Assembly (NCBI GenBank): GCA_964006375.1
Contig: OZ023267.1
Coordinates: forward strand, 18,120,971-18,184,970
Source of the DNA: Tillus elongatus
Lineage: Eukaryota > Arthropoda > Insecta > Coleoptera > Cleridae
DNA: 64,000 bases
Direction of reading: 5' to 3'
Positions 34,461 through 45,659 of this stretch are shown here, piece after piece (the stretch's first letter is position 1; each line of letters begins with the position of its first letter). The position numbers and the translations under genes are program-made. The notes beneath the pieces were generated by a model. That model saw nothing but the letters and a program-made list of their open reading frames with translations, did no database searches and was not told the DNA's origin.

Positions 34461-34536
34461 TGTATGTAAGGCTAGATGTAGATAATATAGAATACAGCAC
34501 TAAATTTAAAAGGTTCACTTTTTTATATTACATATA

Positions 34537-36155
34537 CAGGCTTTCATTAAATCCCGAGTCCCACGTGACCGGATTCTGTCTCTCTCTCTCTCTAAGTAGA
34601 ATATGATTTTATGTAATCAAAAAAATCACTAGACTAGGGACCCCAAAGTTACTTAATCAATCAACAATTGACAGTTCAGTCCATCGGCGCTCATTTCCCT
34701 TTTGACCAGATATTCTGTATGTATATTGTGCATTTTCCAAGTTCGACCAGTGTTTACCTTCTTCAAATAATTTTCTATCTGTTAGACAATAAAAATAAAC
34801 AGTTTGTTATCAAAACTTAGCATTTTCATTGCGTTTTTACGTAAGTTAAAAGTGTGGGTATGTTAAGGTCATGTTCATTTATTTGTTCTATTTTTTTAGA
34901 CTTGATTGTAAAGATGCCTTTCACACCGGAGCAGGATGCCTTTATTTTTATGGCTCATTTTCGTAGTGGTACACGAAATCCAAATGGAAGTTGGTCTTAT
35001 TCGATACAATCACGCATCGAGCAATATTCTGAAGCTTTTCCCGAGGATAACATTCCATACGATATTTTTTAAAACCACAGATTGGTCCTTATTAAACGAT
35101 ATGAGGAAAAGCACTGTATTTGCAAAGGCAAATCTACAGACAGGCCGACTATTCTAACAGAGAATGTTGTGACGATATTCGACATCGCATGGAACGAAGC
35201 CCTACCAAATCTGTTTGTCGGTTATCTGCCCAAACAGGTACATATTTGTTACATGTTACACAATACATATTCCTAAAATCGTAAATTAGAAGTTTAAAGA
35301 ATCGGGCCTCAATTTGTCTACGTACATTACAAAATTTCAAGTTTAATAAAAATGTATGTAAAATTTTATAATCTAATTCGTTTTAGCTTCTGTACTTAAC
35401 TACGTTTCACAAAAGTATTCCATCAATTACGGGTGCGTACAACACCAACTCAAAGGTGTTAGTTCATGCCACTTCAAGTTTTGTAACCTGTGAAATATAT
35501 TTTTCCACGTAACCTTTTAGAAAATATTTTAAATTCGAAAATTTTACTCTATAAGCAAAAGTTATTTTATGCTATAATTGTTTTTCTAATTATTGTAATT
35601 TTTGTTATAGGTCTGTCGATTGGCTCTTGTCACAAAGCACTAACCAAGGTCTTGCATATGCATCCCTATAAAGTTTTCAAATGAATTGGAAAATGTTTTT
35701 GAGTGCATGGAATGCATGGAAACTTTATGTTTACAAAACGAGGGTGGTCATTTTGAACCCTTTTTATAAGAAATACAAAATGTTTTAAAAATTTATTTTA
35801 TTTACTGAACACTAGGTAAAATGTTTTTTGTAATGCTAGTCTTGTTGGTTTTATTTTGATATCCATACAAAATAAAAGTAATATTTTATAATGTTTTTAA
35901 TTAATTTTTTTAACAAACAATAACAGTAAACCATACATGAACAGACTTGCTGTTAAAAATGCTAAATAATAAATACATTTAAGACATTTACTGTTTCACC
36001 TTATTATAATTTTCATATTTTTTATAAAACCCCAACGGAAATATGAGACGACACTGGCAACTTAGGGATTTCATTTATTCAGGTTGTACAACCGTGTATG
36101 CCGGGTTGCCTAACTTAAGCGGTCACGTGGGACTCGGGAATTAATGAAAGCCTTG
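34537..36155 (+). mobile_element. Tc1/mariner-superfamily element with 35-bp TIRs and TA duplication
   Basis: Left end CAGGCTTTCATTAAATCCCG and the inverted right end near 36121-36155 match over about 34-35 bp. TA lies outside both ends (34535-34536, 36156-36157). Length 1.62 kb. It carries a strongly broken transposase on the plus strand. Confidence 0.88.
34914..35684 (+). pseudogene. Transposase pseudogene with DUF4817-like N terminus
   Basis: ATG at 34914 starts MPFTPEQDAFIFMAHFRSGT, the N-terminal helix-turn-helix of an insect IS630-Tc1-mariner transposase family. In the next frames come KRYEEKHCICKGKSTDRPTI (about 35090-35155) and, after a gap of AT-rich sequence, SCHKALTKVLHMHPYKVF (about 35625-35680), the second DNA-binding segment. 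No DDE catalytic domain is visible, so the C-terminal two thirds is deleted or unrecognisable. Confidence 0.8.
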
Positions 36156-36922
36156 TATAAGCACAGGATAAGTATAAATAGGGGGGGGGGGGCGTTAACC
36201 GTAATAAACTTGATTTCATCGTCATGTTACAATAGTATTCTGATAATAAAAAACTGTATGGACACAAAAATTAGTAAAATACATTTATACAATCTAAAAA
36301 AAACAACAGTTTAGTAATTTTTTAAGAGGTTTTGAAATGTGATGAAACGTCAAACTCACTGTACCGCAGCATTAGCATAATATTATTGTGTTGTGACTAT
36401 ACAATCTTTATCTTGACATTTGTATTCGAAATTGTATTATGTGCGTGCACAAGCCTTGCTTCTTATAATGGCATTTATAATTTATTTGCAAATAATATAT
36501 TACTATAGTACTCACTCCATTTCGCATGCGCGTGATAGTGGAAAAAAATTCGGGACGCAAAAAGTGCGTTATGGTAGCAAATTTTCATTAAATGCTTCAA
36601 ACTGAAAGAAGAAGACGAAGAAGAAGAGGGAGAAGGGGAAGAAGAAGAACGTTGTCCGATAGAGAAAACTAGGATTGGAGCGATACATTAAAAATCATGA
36701 AAAGTGGTAATTCGCAGATATTAAATATAGCTGTGGATTAAGGTATTTTTTAACTAACTATAAAATTAAATGCTATAAAATGTTTTCTTTATTATCATAA
36801 ATTGTGAAAATTTGAGATGTTTATACATGAAAGGTTTAACTACATGAAATTTCTAAAGATCTGGCAACCCCGGTAAGAAACAACTACATTTTGACATCTT
36901 GCAATGATTGTAACTTCCATTG

Positions 36923-36926
<4 letters not shown>
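36156..36926. other. Simple repeats and a MITE end, no gene
   Basis: Contains a G-run (about 36181-36191), a family M terminus at 36546-36605 (GGGACGCAAAAAGTGCGTTA), and a purine-rich GAAGAA/GGGAGAA tract at 36603-36650. Confidence 0.6.

Positions 36927-36998
<72 letters not shown>
36927..36998. repeat. (TA)n array 14
   Basis: Lies at the 3' end of a minus-strand LINE B copy, where the other copy has a (TTTA)n tail. Confidence 0.97.
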
Positions 36999-36999
<1 letters not shown>

Positions 37000-38180
37000 T
37001 ACAAATACTCAACGGGAATTATCCCAAATTAAGAGTATGAATACAATATAAAATACATATCATACACTAGAAAAATCAACATAGTAAAAGTTCTACTAAT
37101 TACCAAGCAGCGATGCAACGTGTCTCATCTCAGACTTACCACAACACAATATGTCTATTGACTGATGCACGCTGTTATAAATGGAGCACGATCTGTAAAT
37201 CGGTGAGTTAAGCCTAACATTGGTCCTAGGTGGCGGTAGATAAAAGAAGTCGTGTCTTCTAGAGTTGACTCTAGGGGTGTGAAAAATCAGAGTGCGCAAC
37301 AGTTCAGGACAGACGATCCTACTGTGCAGTAAATTATATATCAGGGAGAGAGCAGAGTAAATACGCCTAGCCTGCAGAGATTTCAATGAGAACCTCGACA
37401 GTAAATCGGCCTGTGGTGTACCAGTAGCGGGATACACACGATCTGCTCTGTATGCAAGGAACTTTACAAATCTCCGTTGGACACCCTCAAGAGCCCCTAT
37501 ATGCACGTCATACAGAGGAGACCAGACCACACAGGCATATTCCAGATGCGGCCGTACATAGGCACCGAACAGGACCCTCAAAGTGTCTGCATTATGAAAC
37601 GAACCGGAATTGCGAATAAGAAATCCGAGTGTCTTCGATGCCCTAGCAATAGCATGTTCACAGTTCTCCACGAATGAGAGTTTCGAGTCAAAGACGACAC
37701 CCAAGTCTTTAAAGGTTGCAGGGCTTAGAAGAGGCAGCCCATCTATGTGAGTATGGGAACTCGAATAAACGGCGGTTGAGACTTTACAACACATTTTTTA
37801 ATATTCAGTGAGAGGTTGTTAATGGAGCACCAGTGTTGAACTCTACGCAAACATCTCTCAAGCACCGAACAATCGCAGAGACCAGCAGCGGATGAGAAGA
37901 TTTTTACATCATCCGCATACAGAAGATGGGGTAAGTCGATAACATCCGAAATATCATTGACGAACAGATTGAATAGCAAGGGTCCCAGAACAGATCCCTG
38001 AGGAACACCTGATTCAGCCAAGACCTCCACGGACTGACACCCATGATAGTGGACAACACTAACTCGATCACGAACATATGATTCCATAAACTTCAGCAAG
38101 TTCGGTGAGAAATCCATGTTATCCAGTTTCCTCAAAAGAATATCGTGATTTAATATATCAAAGGCCCTGGAAGATTTTAT
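36999..38180 (-). mobile_element. LINE family B, RT and C-terminal part
   Basis: Minus-strand non-LTR reverse transcriptase, 5'-truncated at about 38180 by a family M terminus. It encodes FDILNHDILLRKLDNMDFSP, ESGVPQGSVLGPLLFNLFVN and LPHLLYADDVKIFSSAAGLC (catalytic YADD). In another frame come DLGVVFDSKLSFVENCEHAI, GAYVRPHLEYACVVWSPLYD and GALEGVQRRFVKFLAYRADR. One frameshift near 37790 separates the halves; otherwise they are fairly intact. The 3' UTR ends 'gagtatttgtag' at the TA array. CR1/Rex-like or a related clade; not certain. Confidence 0.87.
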
Positions 38181-38235
38181 ACATTTGAAACATTTGTATA
38201 AAAATTCGCTACTATAACGCACTTACTGCGCCCAT
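38180..38235 (-). repeat. MITE family M terminus, solo
   Basis: 'aaaattcgctactataacgc' then ACTTACTGCGCCC: an M end in minus orientation abutting LINE B. Confidence 0.7.
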
Positions 38236-38954
38236 TTTCGTGAAAAAAGCGACCGTTTCTCGAGGTGATAAGTATTTATGGAGTCAGAAAAATCTCTACG
38301 TCTTATTTAATATTGAACTGTTTCACCAAGTAAAGGCAACAAGTCAACAAATGTTGGTGCATTGCTGTGTGCTATGACTAAGCTATATAAAAACGATTAA
38401 ATTATATTAGCTACGCGATTATTTATTTTACGTTTAATATACTTTTTAAATCACAAATGATTTATAACTGGATAATTGTAATATGGTGAACAATTTTGCG
38501 GTCGACAATTTAAAATTATAAGACTGAAACGGTTTATTAACACATTAACTCTCTGGTCATTTTGCAAAATATCCTAATTGGGAATTTATCAAAAAAACAC
38601 TTAAAGACACCGTGTAATTTATCAAAATTGGTGTAGCAATTACCATAAAATTGTGTGATTGACATAACAAGTTGAAGTGGACACACTGAAATACTTTCAC
38701 AATATTCAGATTGCTTACAGGTTGAAGAAACACCCACAATTATTTTAAAATTAAATTTCTTGGCGAAAATTGTCTAGATGTTGCAAAAACTGATAACACC
38801 TAATGTTTGGATTATCTCTTTCCACAAAACAAAAACAAAATACGCACCAAAATTTAACTAAAGTTGATTATATGGATGCTTTGGGTTATGAGAATATAAA
38901 AAGTGTGGACGCAGCAAGTGAATTTTCATAAACATGTTTTCACTAGCAAATTTG
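38236..38954. other. No gene; one MITE end
   Basis: AT-rich. A partly deleted family M terminus lies at 38901-38940 (GGACGCAGCAAGTGAATTTT). Confidence 0.55.
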
Positions 38955-39625
38955 CCTTTTTTTAAAACTTATTTCAACAACACACCACGAGGGCTTACAG
39001 CCTACATACTATCGTACCGTGGTTGCCGACAAGGAGGAAAAAGGCAACTTGTTAATTCTGGATTGAAGGTTTGGAGGTTCGGAGGAGAAGGAAAAACATG
39101 TGCCGGCAAGGAATTCCACAACTTGGAAGTCCTCGGGACCAAAGAGCGGGCATAACAAGATGTTCTATGTCTGGTGACCTGGACAGTAAAAGGGTGCATT
39201 CTCTCTGTTCCCCTGGTAGATCTGTTGGGGGCAGCAGGTGGAGGAACTATGGAAGAAAGCCCCTCTGAGCAGTGCCCGTGCAGATATCTATAAAAGAGAG
39301 AGAGAGAGAGGTCACCAACGGTGCGTCGGTGGGCAAGGGATGGCAGCCCTTGGGTGAGGGTAGGGTCACCGATGAGACGTATTAGCGATCGTAGAAGCGG
39401 CAGCGGCACCCTAGATGAGGGAGGAATATTCGCGGTTTGGCCTTATTTGTGAAATATATAAGGTATAGAGATTAGCTGGTGAAAATTATTTGCCAGCCCG
39501 GAAGAAGAAACCTAATTTCTTAGCAGCCGCTTCTGCAATTGATGTGACATGTTGGCGCCAATTGAGATTTCGATCCACAGAAATGCCAACAAGTGAAAAG
39601 GACTCAAGAGTGAAAATGACTTTTT
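38955..39625 (-). mobile_element. LINE family A, 3' fragment
   Basis: Minus strand: RLIGDPTLTQGLPSLAHRRT, LFYRYLHGHCSEGLSSIVPP, SKLWNSLPAHVFPSPPN, then the shared 3' end (GTGTGTTGTTGAAAT and A-rich tail). Upstream of about 39410 the frame is broken, but nucleotide similarity to 41050-41230 continues to about 39620. A deletion removes about 25 bp relative to the 12.4-kb copy near 39390. Confidence 0.85.
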
Positions 39626-40028
39626 TTGAATGAAAGCAGACATCTAATGTGGTTACCAGTATAGCCTATAACGGGTGTTTTGCAAAAGTGACTCACCCAA
39701 ATGACTTTTTTATTTTTTGAGATAAAAAATGAAATTTGGTATGTTAGTATATGGCATAAATACATATTGATTGATGTATTCAATTGTTTTCGGTCACTAC
39801 CTTTTTCACAGGAAATGTCTGCAACTTTTGATTTTTAAATTGGACATCGTACTTTTTGGTTTATTTGATAGAGAATGACATTCTAAATACAATGGCACCT
39901 CATATGTCAAATTTTAACATTTACGCTTAAAAAATAATAATATTTTATGTTTCAATCTAGAGTGTCATGACTATCTTGAAACAATTATTTTTTAATCAAG
40001 GAGCCACGGAGAAATATATTTCATCATC
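39626..40028. other. No recognisable gene
   Basis: Begins with a short internal piece of family M ('gaatgaaagcagacatctaa'), then unassigned AT-rich sequence. Confidence 0.5.
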
Positions 40029-40551
40029 TAATGTTTTTTGGCTCTTTTCCTGGAGGGTTAAAAATCCCCAAATTGTATTTTTAAGCATAACTCAATTTCT
40101 TCAAATGGAACAGGGGTGACTCATTGGCATATTTGGCAAAAGTATTTTTGCAAATAATTTTGTAAGAAACACATGGTAGTTCGAGTAAGATTGTCGTTAT
40201 GATTTCATATGACTGGAAAGTGTAATGCCATTTGTAAAAAGTAGGCCTGGAAAAAACAATTTGTTGATATTTGGCAATGGAGTCAAATTGCTATTTCCAG
40301 GCCTACTTACTACAAATGCCATTACCCTTATGGCAAATTCCAATGTTATAATCATATGAAATTAGAATAGCCGGTTTATACCGACTCTGTAACTCGAAAT
40401 ACCGTGTGATACCAAAATATTCGTAAAAATGCTTTTCCCGACTATGATAATGAGTCACCCTCGTTCCATTTGAAAAAATTGAACTAAGTGAGATTAAAAA
40501 TACGATTTAGGGACCTTTTGACCCGCCAGGAAAATAGACAAAAACATTATA
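40029..40551. repeat. Foldback element: large imperfect hairpin
   Basis: Left arm 40029-40268 and right arm 40297-40551 are inverse copies (about 80 percent by eye) around a loop of about 28 bp. Shared words include 'ttcctgg.gggt.aaaa', 'tttcaaatggaac', 'gggtgactcatt', 'aatggcatttgta' and 'gtaggcctgg'. Non-coding. A hairpin MITE is the likely explanation. Confidence 0.8.
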
Positions 40552-40562
40552 TATTTTTTATA

Positions 40563-42414
40563 TATTTCAACAACACACCACGAGGGCTCACAACCTAAAT
40601 ACTATCGTACCGTGGGTGTCGACAAGGAGGAAAGAAGCAACTTGTTAATTCTGGACTTGAAAGTTTGGAGGTCTGGAGGAGAAGGAAAAACATGTGCCTG
40701 CAAAGGATTCCACAGCTTGGAAGCCCTCGGGAATGAAGAGTGGGCATAACAAGATGTTCTATGTCTGGTGACCTAGGCAGTAAAAGGATGCATTCGCTCT
40801 GTTCCCCTGGTAGATCTGTTGGGGGAAGCACTATGGAAGAAAACTCTCCTGAGCAGTGCCCGTGCAGATATCTATAAAAGAAATAGAGGTCACCATCGGC
40901 ACGTCGGTGGACAAGGGATGGCAGCCTTTGAGTGAGGGTAGGGTCACCGATGAGTCGTATAGCTCTCTTTTGAATGGAGTCCAGGATAGCGAGTGTAGAA
41001 GCGGCAGCGGCACCCCAGATGTGGAAGCAGTATTCGAGGTTTGGTCTTATTTTTTAAGCATATAAGGTATAGAGATTAGCTGGTGAAAAGTATTTGCGAG
41101 TCCGGAAGTGGAAACCTAATTTCTTAGCAGTCACTTCCGCAATTGATGTGACATGTTGGTGCCAATTGATATTTCGATCCACAGAAGTGCCAACAAGTGA
41201 AAATGACTCATTACTTTGAATAACTTGGGTGTTCATTGTGATGGATCTAGGGCTGGTGTATCTCTTATCAGATATAAGCAAGACTGAGATTTGGTGGAGT
41301 TGAATTATACAAGATTTCTACTTCTCCAGTCTATTATTTTTTGGAAATCCACAGAGACAGAACTCTCCATGAGTGTGCGATCCTCATCGAATTGGGCTGA
41401 AGAGAGAGGCTTAGAATATTGTATATTTGAGTGGAGGGTGCTGTCGTCCGCGTAACTTTGAACTGGGTTGGATGTGCTAGAGAGGAGGTAATTGATGTGG
41501 AGAAAAAACAAACTAGGGGCTAAAGCTGAACCTTGTGGGACTCCTGCATTAAGCGGATATAGTTTAGAGGAATAGCCATCCACGACAACAGAAATGCTCC
41601 GGTTGGAGAGGAAATTTGCTGTCCAGGTACAGAGTTTTGGTGGTAGGCCATAGGCGGGAAGTTTATTAAGTAGTGCTGCGTGCCAGACCTGGTCGAATGC
41701 TTTGGCTATGTCTAAAGCGACAATCTGGGATTCACCGTGTAGTTCTATAGACTTGTTCCAAGAATGTGTGACAAAGGAAAGGAGGTCGGCAGTTGATCTG
41801 CGCTGACGGAATCCATACGGCCTGTCGTGGATTAGACTGTGTTTTTCAAGAAATTTTAGTAATTCGATGTGTATATACTTTTACATCACTTTAGAGAAGA
41901 CTGAAAGGAGAGAAATAGGCCTGTAGTTGCTAGGAAGCGCTTTGCATCATTTCTTGGGGACGGGTTGTACTTGAGCAGTTTTCCAGTTACTGGGGAATAT
42001 GCCTCTATTGTAAGATATCTGAAACAGAGGAGTCAGGAGAGGAGCAAGTTCTGGTGCGCATTTTTTGAGAACAATTGCTGGGATCTCGTCACGGCCACAG
42101 GCTTTCCTGGTATTAAGAAAAGAGAGCATCTTTCGTACCTTTTTAGTTTTGAAAATGATCCGTCATTTTATGCGCTACATTGGGGACTGTTGGTGGTTGA
42201 ATATTTGGAGGTGGGTTGAGAGTAGAATTACCGGCGAACAACGAGGCAAAAAGTTCAGCCTTGCCCAGGGCGGTAGAAACAATTTCATCCCCTGAAACAA
42301 GAGGTGGGAACGTGCTCTTGCAGAAATTATTCCCAATAGATTTAGCAAGAGTCCAGAAGGGTTTGCTGCCGTTGGAGCTTGAAAGAACTTTTTTTAAGTG
42401 GTTATTAAACGAGT
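40563..42414 (-). mobile_element. LINE family A, longest copy (RT to 3' end)
   Basis: Minus strand, from 42414: IVSTALGKAELFASLFAGNS, KACGRDEIPAIVLKKCAPEL, SYNRGIFPSNWKTAQVQPVP, then (41830-41620) RT motifs including a DIAKAFDQVWHAALLNKL segment, NAGVPQGSALAPSLFFLHIN, VQSYADDSTL (catalytic YADD), SFSLVGTSVDRNINWHQHV and the C-terminal region shared with the other copies. Several stops and frameshifts. The endonuclease domain is absent; the 5' limit is a family M terminus. The 3' end is GTTGTTGAAATATA. Confidence 0.88.
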
Positions 42415-42465
42415 AAAAAAGTCTGGGCGTAAGTGCATTACAGTAGTGAATTTTCATAGAAATCT
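42415..42465 (+). repeat. MITE family M terminus, solo
   Basis: AAAAAAGTCTGGGCGTAAGT, then GCATTACAGTAGTGAATTTT: an M left end abutting truncated LINE A. Confidence 0.7.
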
Positions 42466-44080
42466 TTTTTTCATAAATGCTTATAACTTTTTTTCCTATA
42501 ATATAGATATCTAAATTTGGTGCGTTAAAAATAATAACATGAAACTAAATATAGGACAGCATCGACCCAACTAGATCTTGACAGAACTCGTAAAGCGTAG
42601 TTGAATGCTGACAATTTGCCTGCTAAACAAAAACTTTACATTACCTTGTGTCTAGTAATTTTGTGTTAAACGTTACCATGATCTTGGCTTTAATCGAGTT
42701 GGTTTTATTCATATTTAACTCCAAATTCATTTCATTATACGATTCTTATAGGATTCTCAAAGATTATAATGCGTCTAAGATCACATGATAAAACATCATA
42801 GTTGTTACCAACCAACTAAATTCAATTTTGTTTACTGAAAAGTTTCCAAGATAACTGGATATCATTATACCCTCGCAAAGAGACTAAGCATATGCCAAAT
42901 TTCAGGTTTTTAGCTTATGAAAAATTGAGTAATGGGTATTTGTTGTTCAGACCGAAGGATAGCACAGGACTAAAAAGTTGTTGCATGGTAAGCACAATTT
43001 ATTTAATTTCACTGTTTTGTTTTAAGGAACCAATAAAATATAAAATGATTTAAGTCACGTTTTGTACCCAATAAGAAGCCAAGTAGTTGAGGCTTTTATT
43101 AGAGAAAATACACGAAAAACAGTATTTTGTCTTAAAAACAAGACGAAAAATGTTATTTCTCAGTATTTAATGTAAAATGAATGAAAATTTGCAGTCTAAT
43201 TATTTTGTTGTTTGATAATCGATAAATACACCATGTTGAAAGAAAAAGTAAAAAATATTCCACTATCACGCAACTCAAATTAAAACAATGTGCAAAACTA
43301 ATTAAAACAGACTGTCATGATGCTTAATTAATTTTCTCAGGAATGTCTTCACAGCTCTTGAGAAAATTGAAGTGTTGAAACGATTTTTTTGGCAGTAGCA
43401 ATGCAATTGAAAGATTATACATATTCAATTGTTAAATATTAGAATAGAGAACCATGAAGCAATTGAAGAAGTGCTAAATATTAAATTATTAAGATTCACG
43501 CACCTATTTTTAGGTTAAATACCAATGTGGAAATTCTGTGTTACTTGCATAATTGTGTATTATTTTTAAATAACATTACACAAAATGAATGTAAAACATA
43601 CTTTTGGTAATATAATTTTGGTAATAGTTCGACTTAATGACTGGTAATCATTATTTATCAGCTGAATTTTAGGAACAGACATATATTTAATAAAATGCTT
43701 TGGCAATTTTTAAATGTTGTACGCTTTTAAAAAAATCAAGAGTGCTTCTCTTGACTTTGCTGCTTCTCAGTTTTACGTAAACACCGACATGTAGAGCAGC
43801 TAAGTTCGCTGGACGAGATGCAAAGACTCCTTGCACATTATTTGTATACAGCGCGGGCAAAAAGAATGGAACACCCACAATATTTCCACAACCATGTATA
43901 TTTTAGAAAAACGCTTGGACCCGTCGATTTTATTTCTTTTTTACAAATGTTTACAAACCTTACGAATTTTTACTATTATACAGGATGGCTCAAAAAGTCT
44001 GGGCACAGGTCGACTTTAATTTTTTTAATGGAATGCCTCAAATTTTGTTCCATTTTTGAATATTACTTAAAATTCTAAAT
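42466..44080. other. No recognisable gene
   Basis: 1.6 kb AT-rich sequence. Frames at 43687-43878 and 43818-44078 show no motif and partly overlap on opposite strands. Confidence 0.5.
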
Positions 44081-44180
44081 ACCTTATTTATTTATTTATT
44101 TTTATATTAATTGATTAATTAACTGATTTACTTATTTATTTATTTATTTATTTATTTACTTATTTATTTATTTATTTATT
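44081..44180. repeat. (TTTA)n microsatellite, LINE B tail
   Basis: Imperfect TTTA repeats directly after the 3' end of a minus-strand LINE B copy. On the LINE strand this is a TAAA tail, as in CR1/L2-type elements. Confidence 0.85.
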
Positions 44181-44337
44181 TAATACAAATACTCAGCGGC
44201 AGTTATCCCAAATAAAGAGTATGAATACAATATAAAAGATATGGCATACACAAAAAAACATCGTAAAAGTACTACTAATTAGCAAGCAACGATAAGTACA
44301 CTTGGAGAGTCCAAATCACCAAAACATATTTTAAGAG

Positions 44338-44380
44338 ACCTGACGATCATTTCACTAACCAAGTTAGCGTCATCAGAGGA
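44338..44380 (-). ncRNA. Hammerhead motif, 44.3-kb unit, copy a
   Basis: Minus strand CCT (stem I), CTGATGA, extra C, GCTAAC..GTTAGT stem II, GAAA, TGATCGTC, AGG. Stem III has one changed base (ATGATCGT against ACGATCGT). Confidence 0.65.
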
Positions 44381-44397
44381 TGAAAAATTCTCTTTTA

Positions 44398-44441
44398 TCC
44401 TCTGATGACGCTAACTTGGTTAGTGAAACGATCGTCAGGTC
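44398..44441 (+). ncRNA. Hammerhead motif, 44.3-kb unit, copy b (best of type)
   Basis: Plus strand: stem I CCT/AGG, CTGATGA core, one extra C, stem II GCTAAC..GTTAGT, GAA core, palindromic stem III ACGATCGT, cleavage predicted after C at 44436. All core bases are present. The unpaired base before stem II departs from the canonical 10.1/11.1 pair, so activity is uncertain. Confidence 0.7.
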
Positions 44442-44495
44442 TTTTAAAATGTGTTGTGGTGACTTGGGTTCTCCAAGTGTACTTATCGTTGCTTG

Positions 44496-44522
44496 CTAAC
44501 CAAGTTAGCGTCATCAGAGGAT
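44496..44522 (-). ncRNA. Half hammerhead motif
   Basis: Minus strand CCT, CTGATGA, CGCTAACTTGGTTAG, then the unit is cut off before GAAA. Confidence 0.55.
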
Positions 44523-44539
44523 GAAAAATTCTCTTTCAT

Positions 44540-44581
44540 CCTCTGATGACGCTAACTTGGTTAGTGAAACGATCATCAGGT
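44540..44581 (+). ncRNA. Hammerhead motif, 44.3-kb unit, copy d
   Basis: As copy b, but stem III is ACGATCAT (mismatch) with ATC at the cleavage site. U16.1 and H17 are still allowed. Confidence 0.6.
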
Positions 44582-45288
44582 CTTTTAAAATGTGTTGTGG
44601 TGATTTGGGTTCTCCAAGTGTACTTGTCAGTGCTCATCACAGGTTCCAATCTTCACTTAGTTAAGCATCGATGCAAGTTATCTCAGCTCGGACTCACAAC
44701 AACACAATATGTCTATAGAATGATACACGCTGTTATAAATGGAGCACGATCTGTAAATTGGTGAGTTAAGCTTAACATTTGTCCTAGGTGGCGGTAGATA
44801 AAATAAATCGTGTCTTCTAGAGCTGACTCTAGGGGTGTGAAAAAGCAGAGTGCGCAAAAGTTCAGGACAGACGATCCTACTGTGCAGTCAATTATATATC
44901 AGAGAAAGAGAGAGAGAGAGAGAGAGCAGAATAAATACTCCTAGCCTGCAGAGATTCCAATGAGAACCTTGACAGTAAATCGGCCTGTGGTTAACCAGTA
45001 GCGGGATACACCCCATCCGCTCTGTATGCAAGTAACTTTATAAATCTACGTTGGACACCTTTAAGAGCACCTAATTGGACGTCATACAAAGGAGACCACG
45101 CCACACAGGCATATTCCAGATGCGGACGCACATACGCACGACACAGGAGCCTCATGATGTTCGCATTATGAAAGAAACCGGAATTGAGAATAATAAATAC
45201 AAGTGTCTTCGATGCCCTAGCAATGTTGATAGTTCTCCATGAACGAGAGTTTCGAGTCGAAGACAGCACCCAAGTCTTTTTTCTGTGT

Positions 45289-45595
45289 ACGTGGAATAAA
45301 TAATTTCATGCCAGCTTGGATAATTTTGGTGACGTTTTGTGTGATATCAGAGGGGTCAGAATGAGAGAAGCAGACAGACGCCCATGGAAATGAGGAAAAG
45401 TAATACCGCATTTCGTCCCAGTTCGCGGAGTTGTAGTGCCAAACGATACGTGGGTGTAATGACTGTGTGACCTCAGGTTGCATTGCGCAAGAAGCAGTGA
45501 CCAAGTCGTGGTCTTAGCGACCAAGGGGGGCGGTGACTGATATATCTTATAGCATTCAGGTTTTGTAGTAAGCAGGAGATGCAAGGGATAAATAT
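45289..45595 (-). mobile_element. LINE endonuclease fragment joined to LINE B C-terminal part
   Basis: Minus strand encodes the end of an apurinic-like endonuclease and the linker of a non-LTR element: HLLLTTKPECYKI (start), then LHPRIVWHYNSANWDEMRYY and SHSDPSDITQNVTKIIQAGM. The phrase RTQKKDLGAVFDSKLSF crosses straight into the LINE B C-terminal region, in frame, so an internal deletion removed the RT. Confidence 0.72.
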
Positions 45596-45659
45596 TATAA
45601 GCAAGTAGTATAATTTATAAGTAATATAATTTAAAAAGTACTATAATTTATCAGCAATA

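Larger units (their letters stand above)
44290..44661. mobile_element. Hammerhead-bearing inverted-repeat insertion
   Basis: About 372 bp inserted in LINE B. Arms 44290-44388 and 44398-44490 are inverse copies, each holding a hammerhead motif. A second, partial arm pair (44496-44533 and 44534-44661) follows. AAGCA occurs at both junctions, and the uninterrupted LINE B copy near 37110 has it once, supporting a 5-bp target duplication. Sequence matches the end of Penelope-like element 1 (24485-24620), so this is probably a non-autonomous derivative of that family. Confidence 0.7.
44181..45288 (-). mobile_element. LINE family B, C-terminal part, interrupted
   Basis: Same 3' UTR and C-terminal reading (RAYVRPHLEYACVAWSPLYD, VQRRFIKLLAYRADGVYPAT) as 36999-38180. 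Interrupted at 44290-44661 by a hammerhead-bearing inverted repeat. A GA microsatellite expansion lies at 44903-44925. At 45288 the reading joins directly to an endonuclease segment, so the RT domain is deleted. Confidence 0.85.

Noticed and set aside
34854..35276. Three overlapping short plus-strand frames as possible separate genes
   Set aside because: They are pieces of a single frameshifted transposase N terminus inside a TIR-bounded element.
36181..36191. Homopolymer G run
   Set aside because: Simple repeat; could also be a sequencing artefact. No function inferred.
43818..44078. 86-codon frame before the (TTTA)n tract
   Set aside because: No motif; overlaps other chance frames on both strands.
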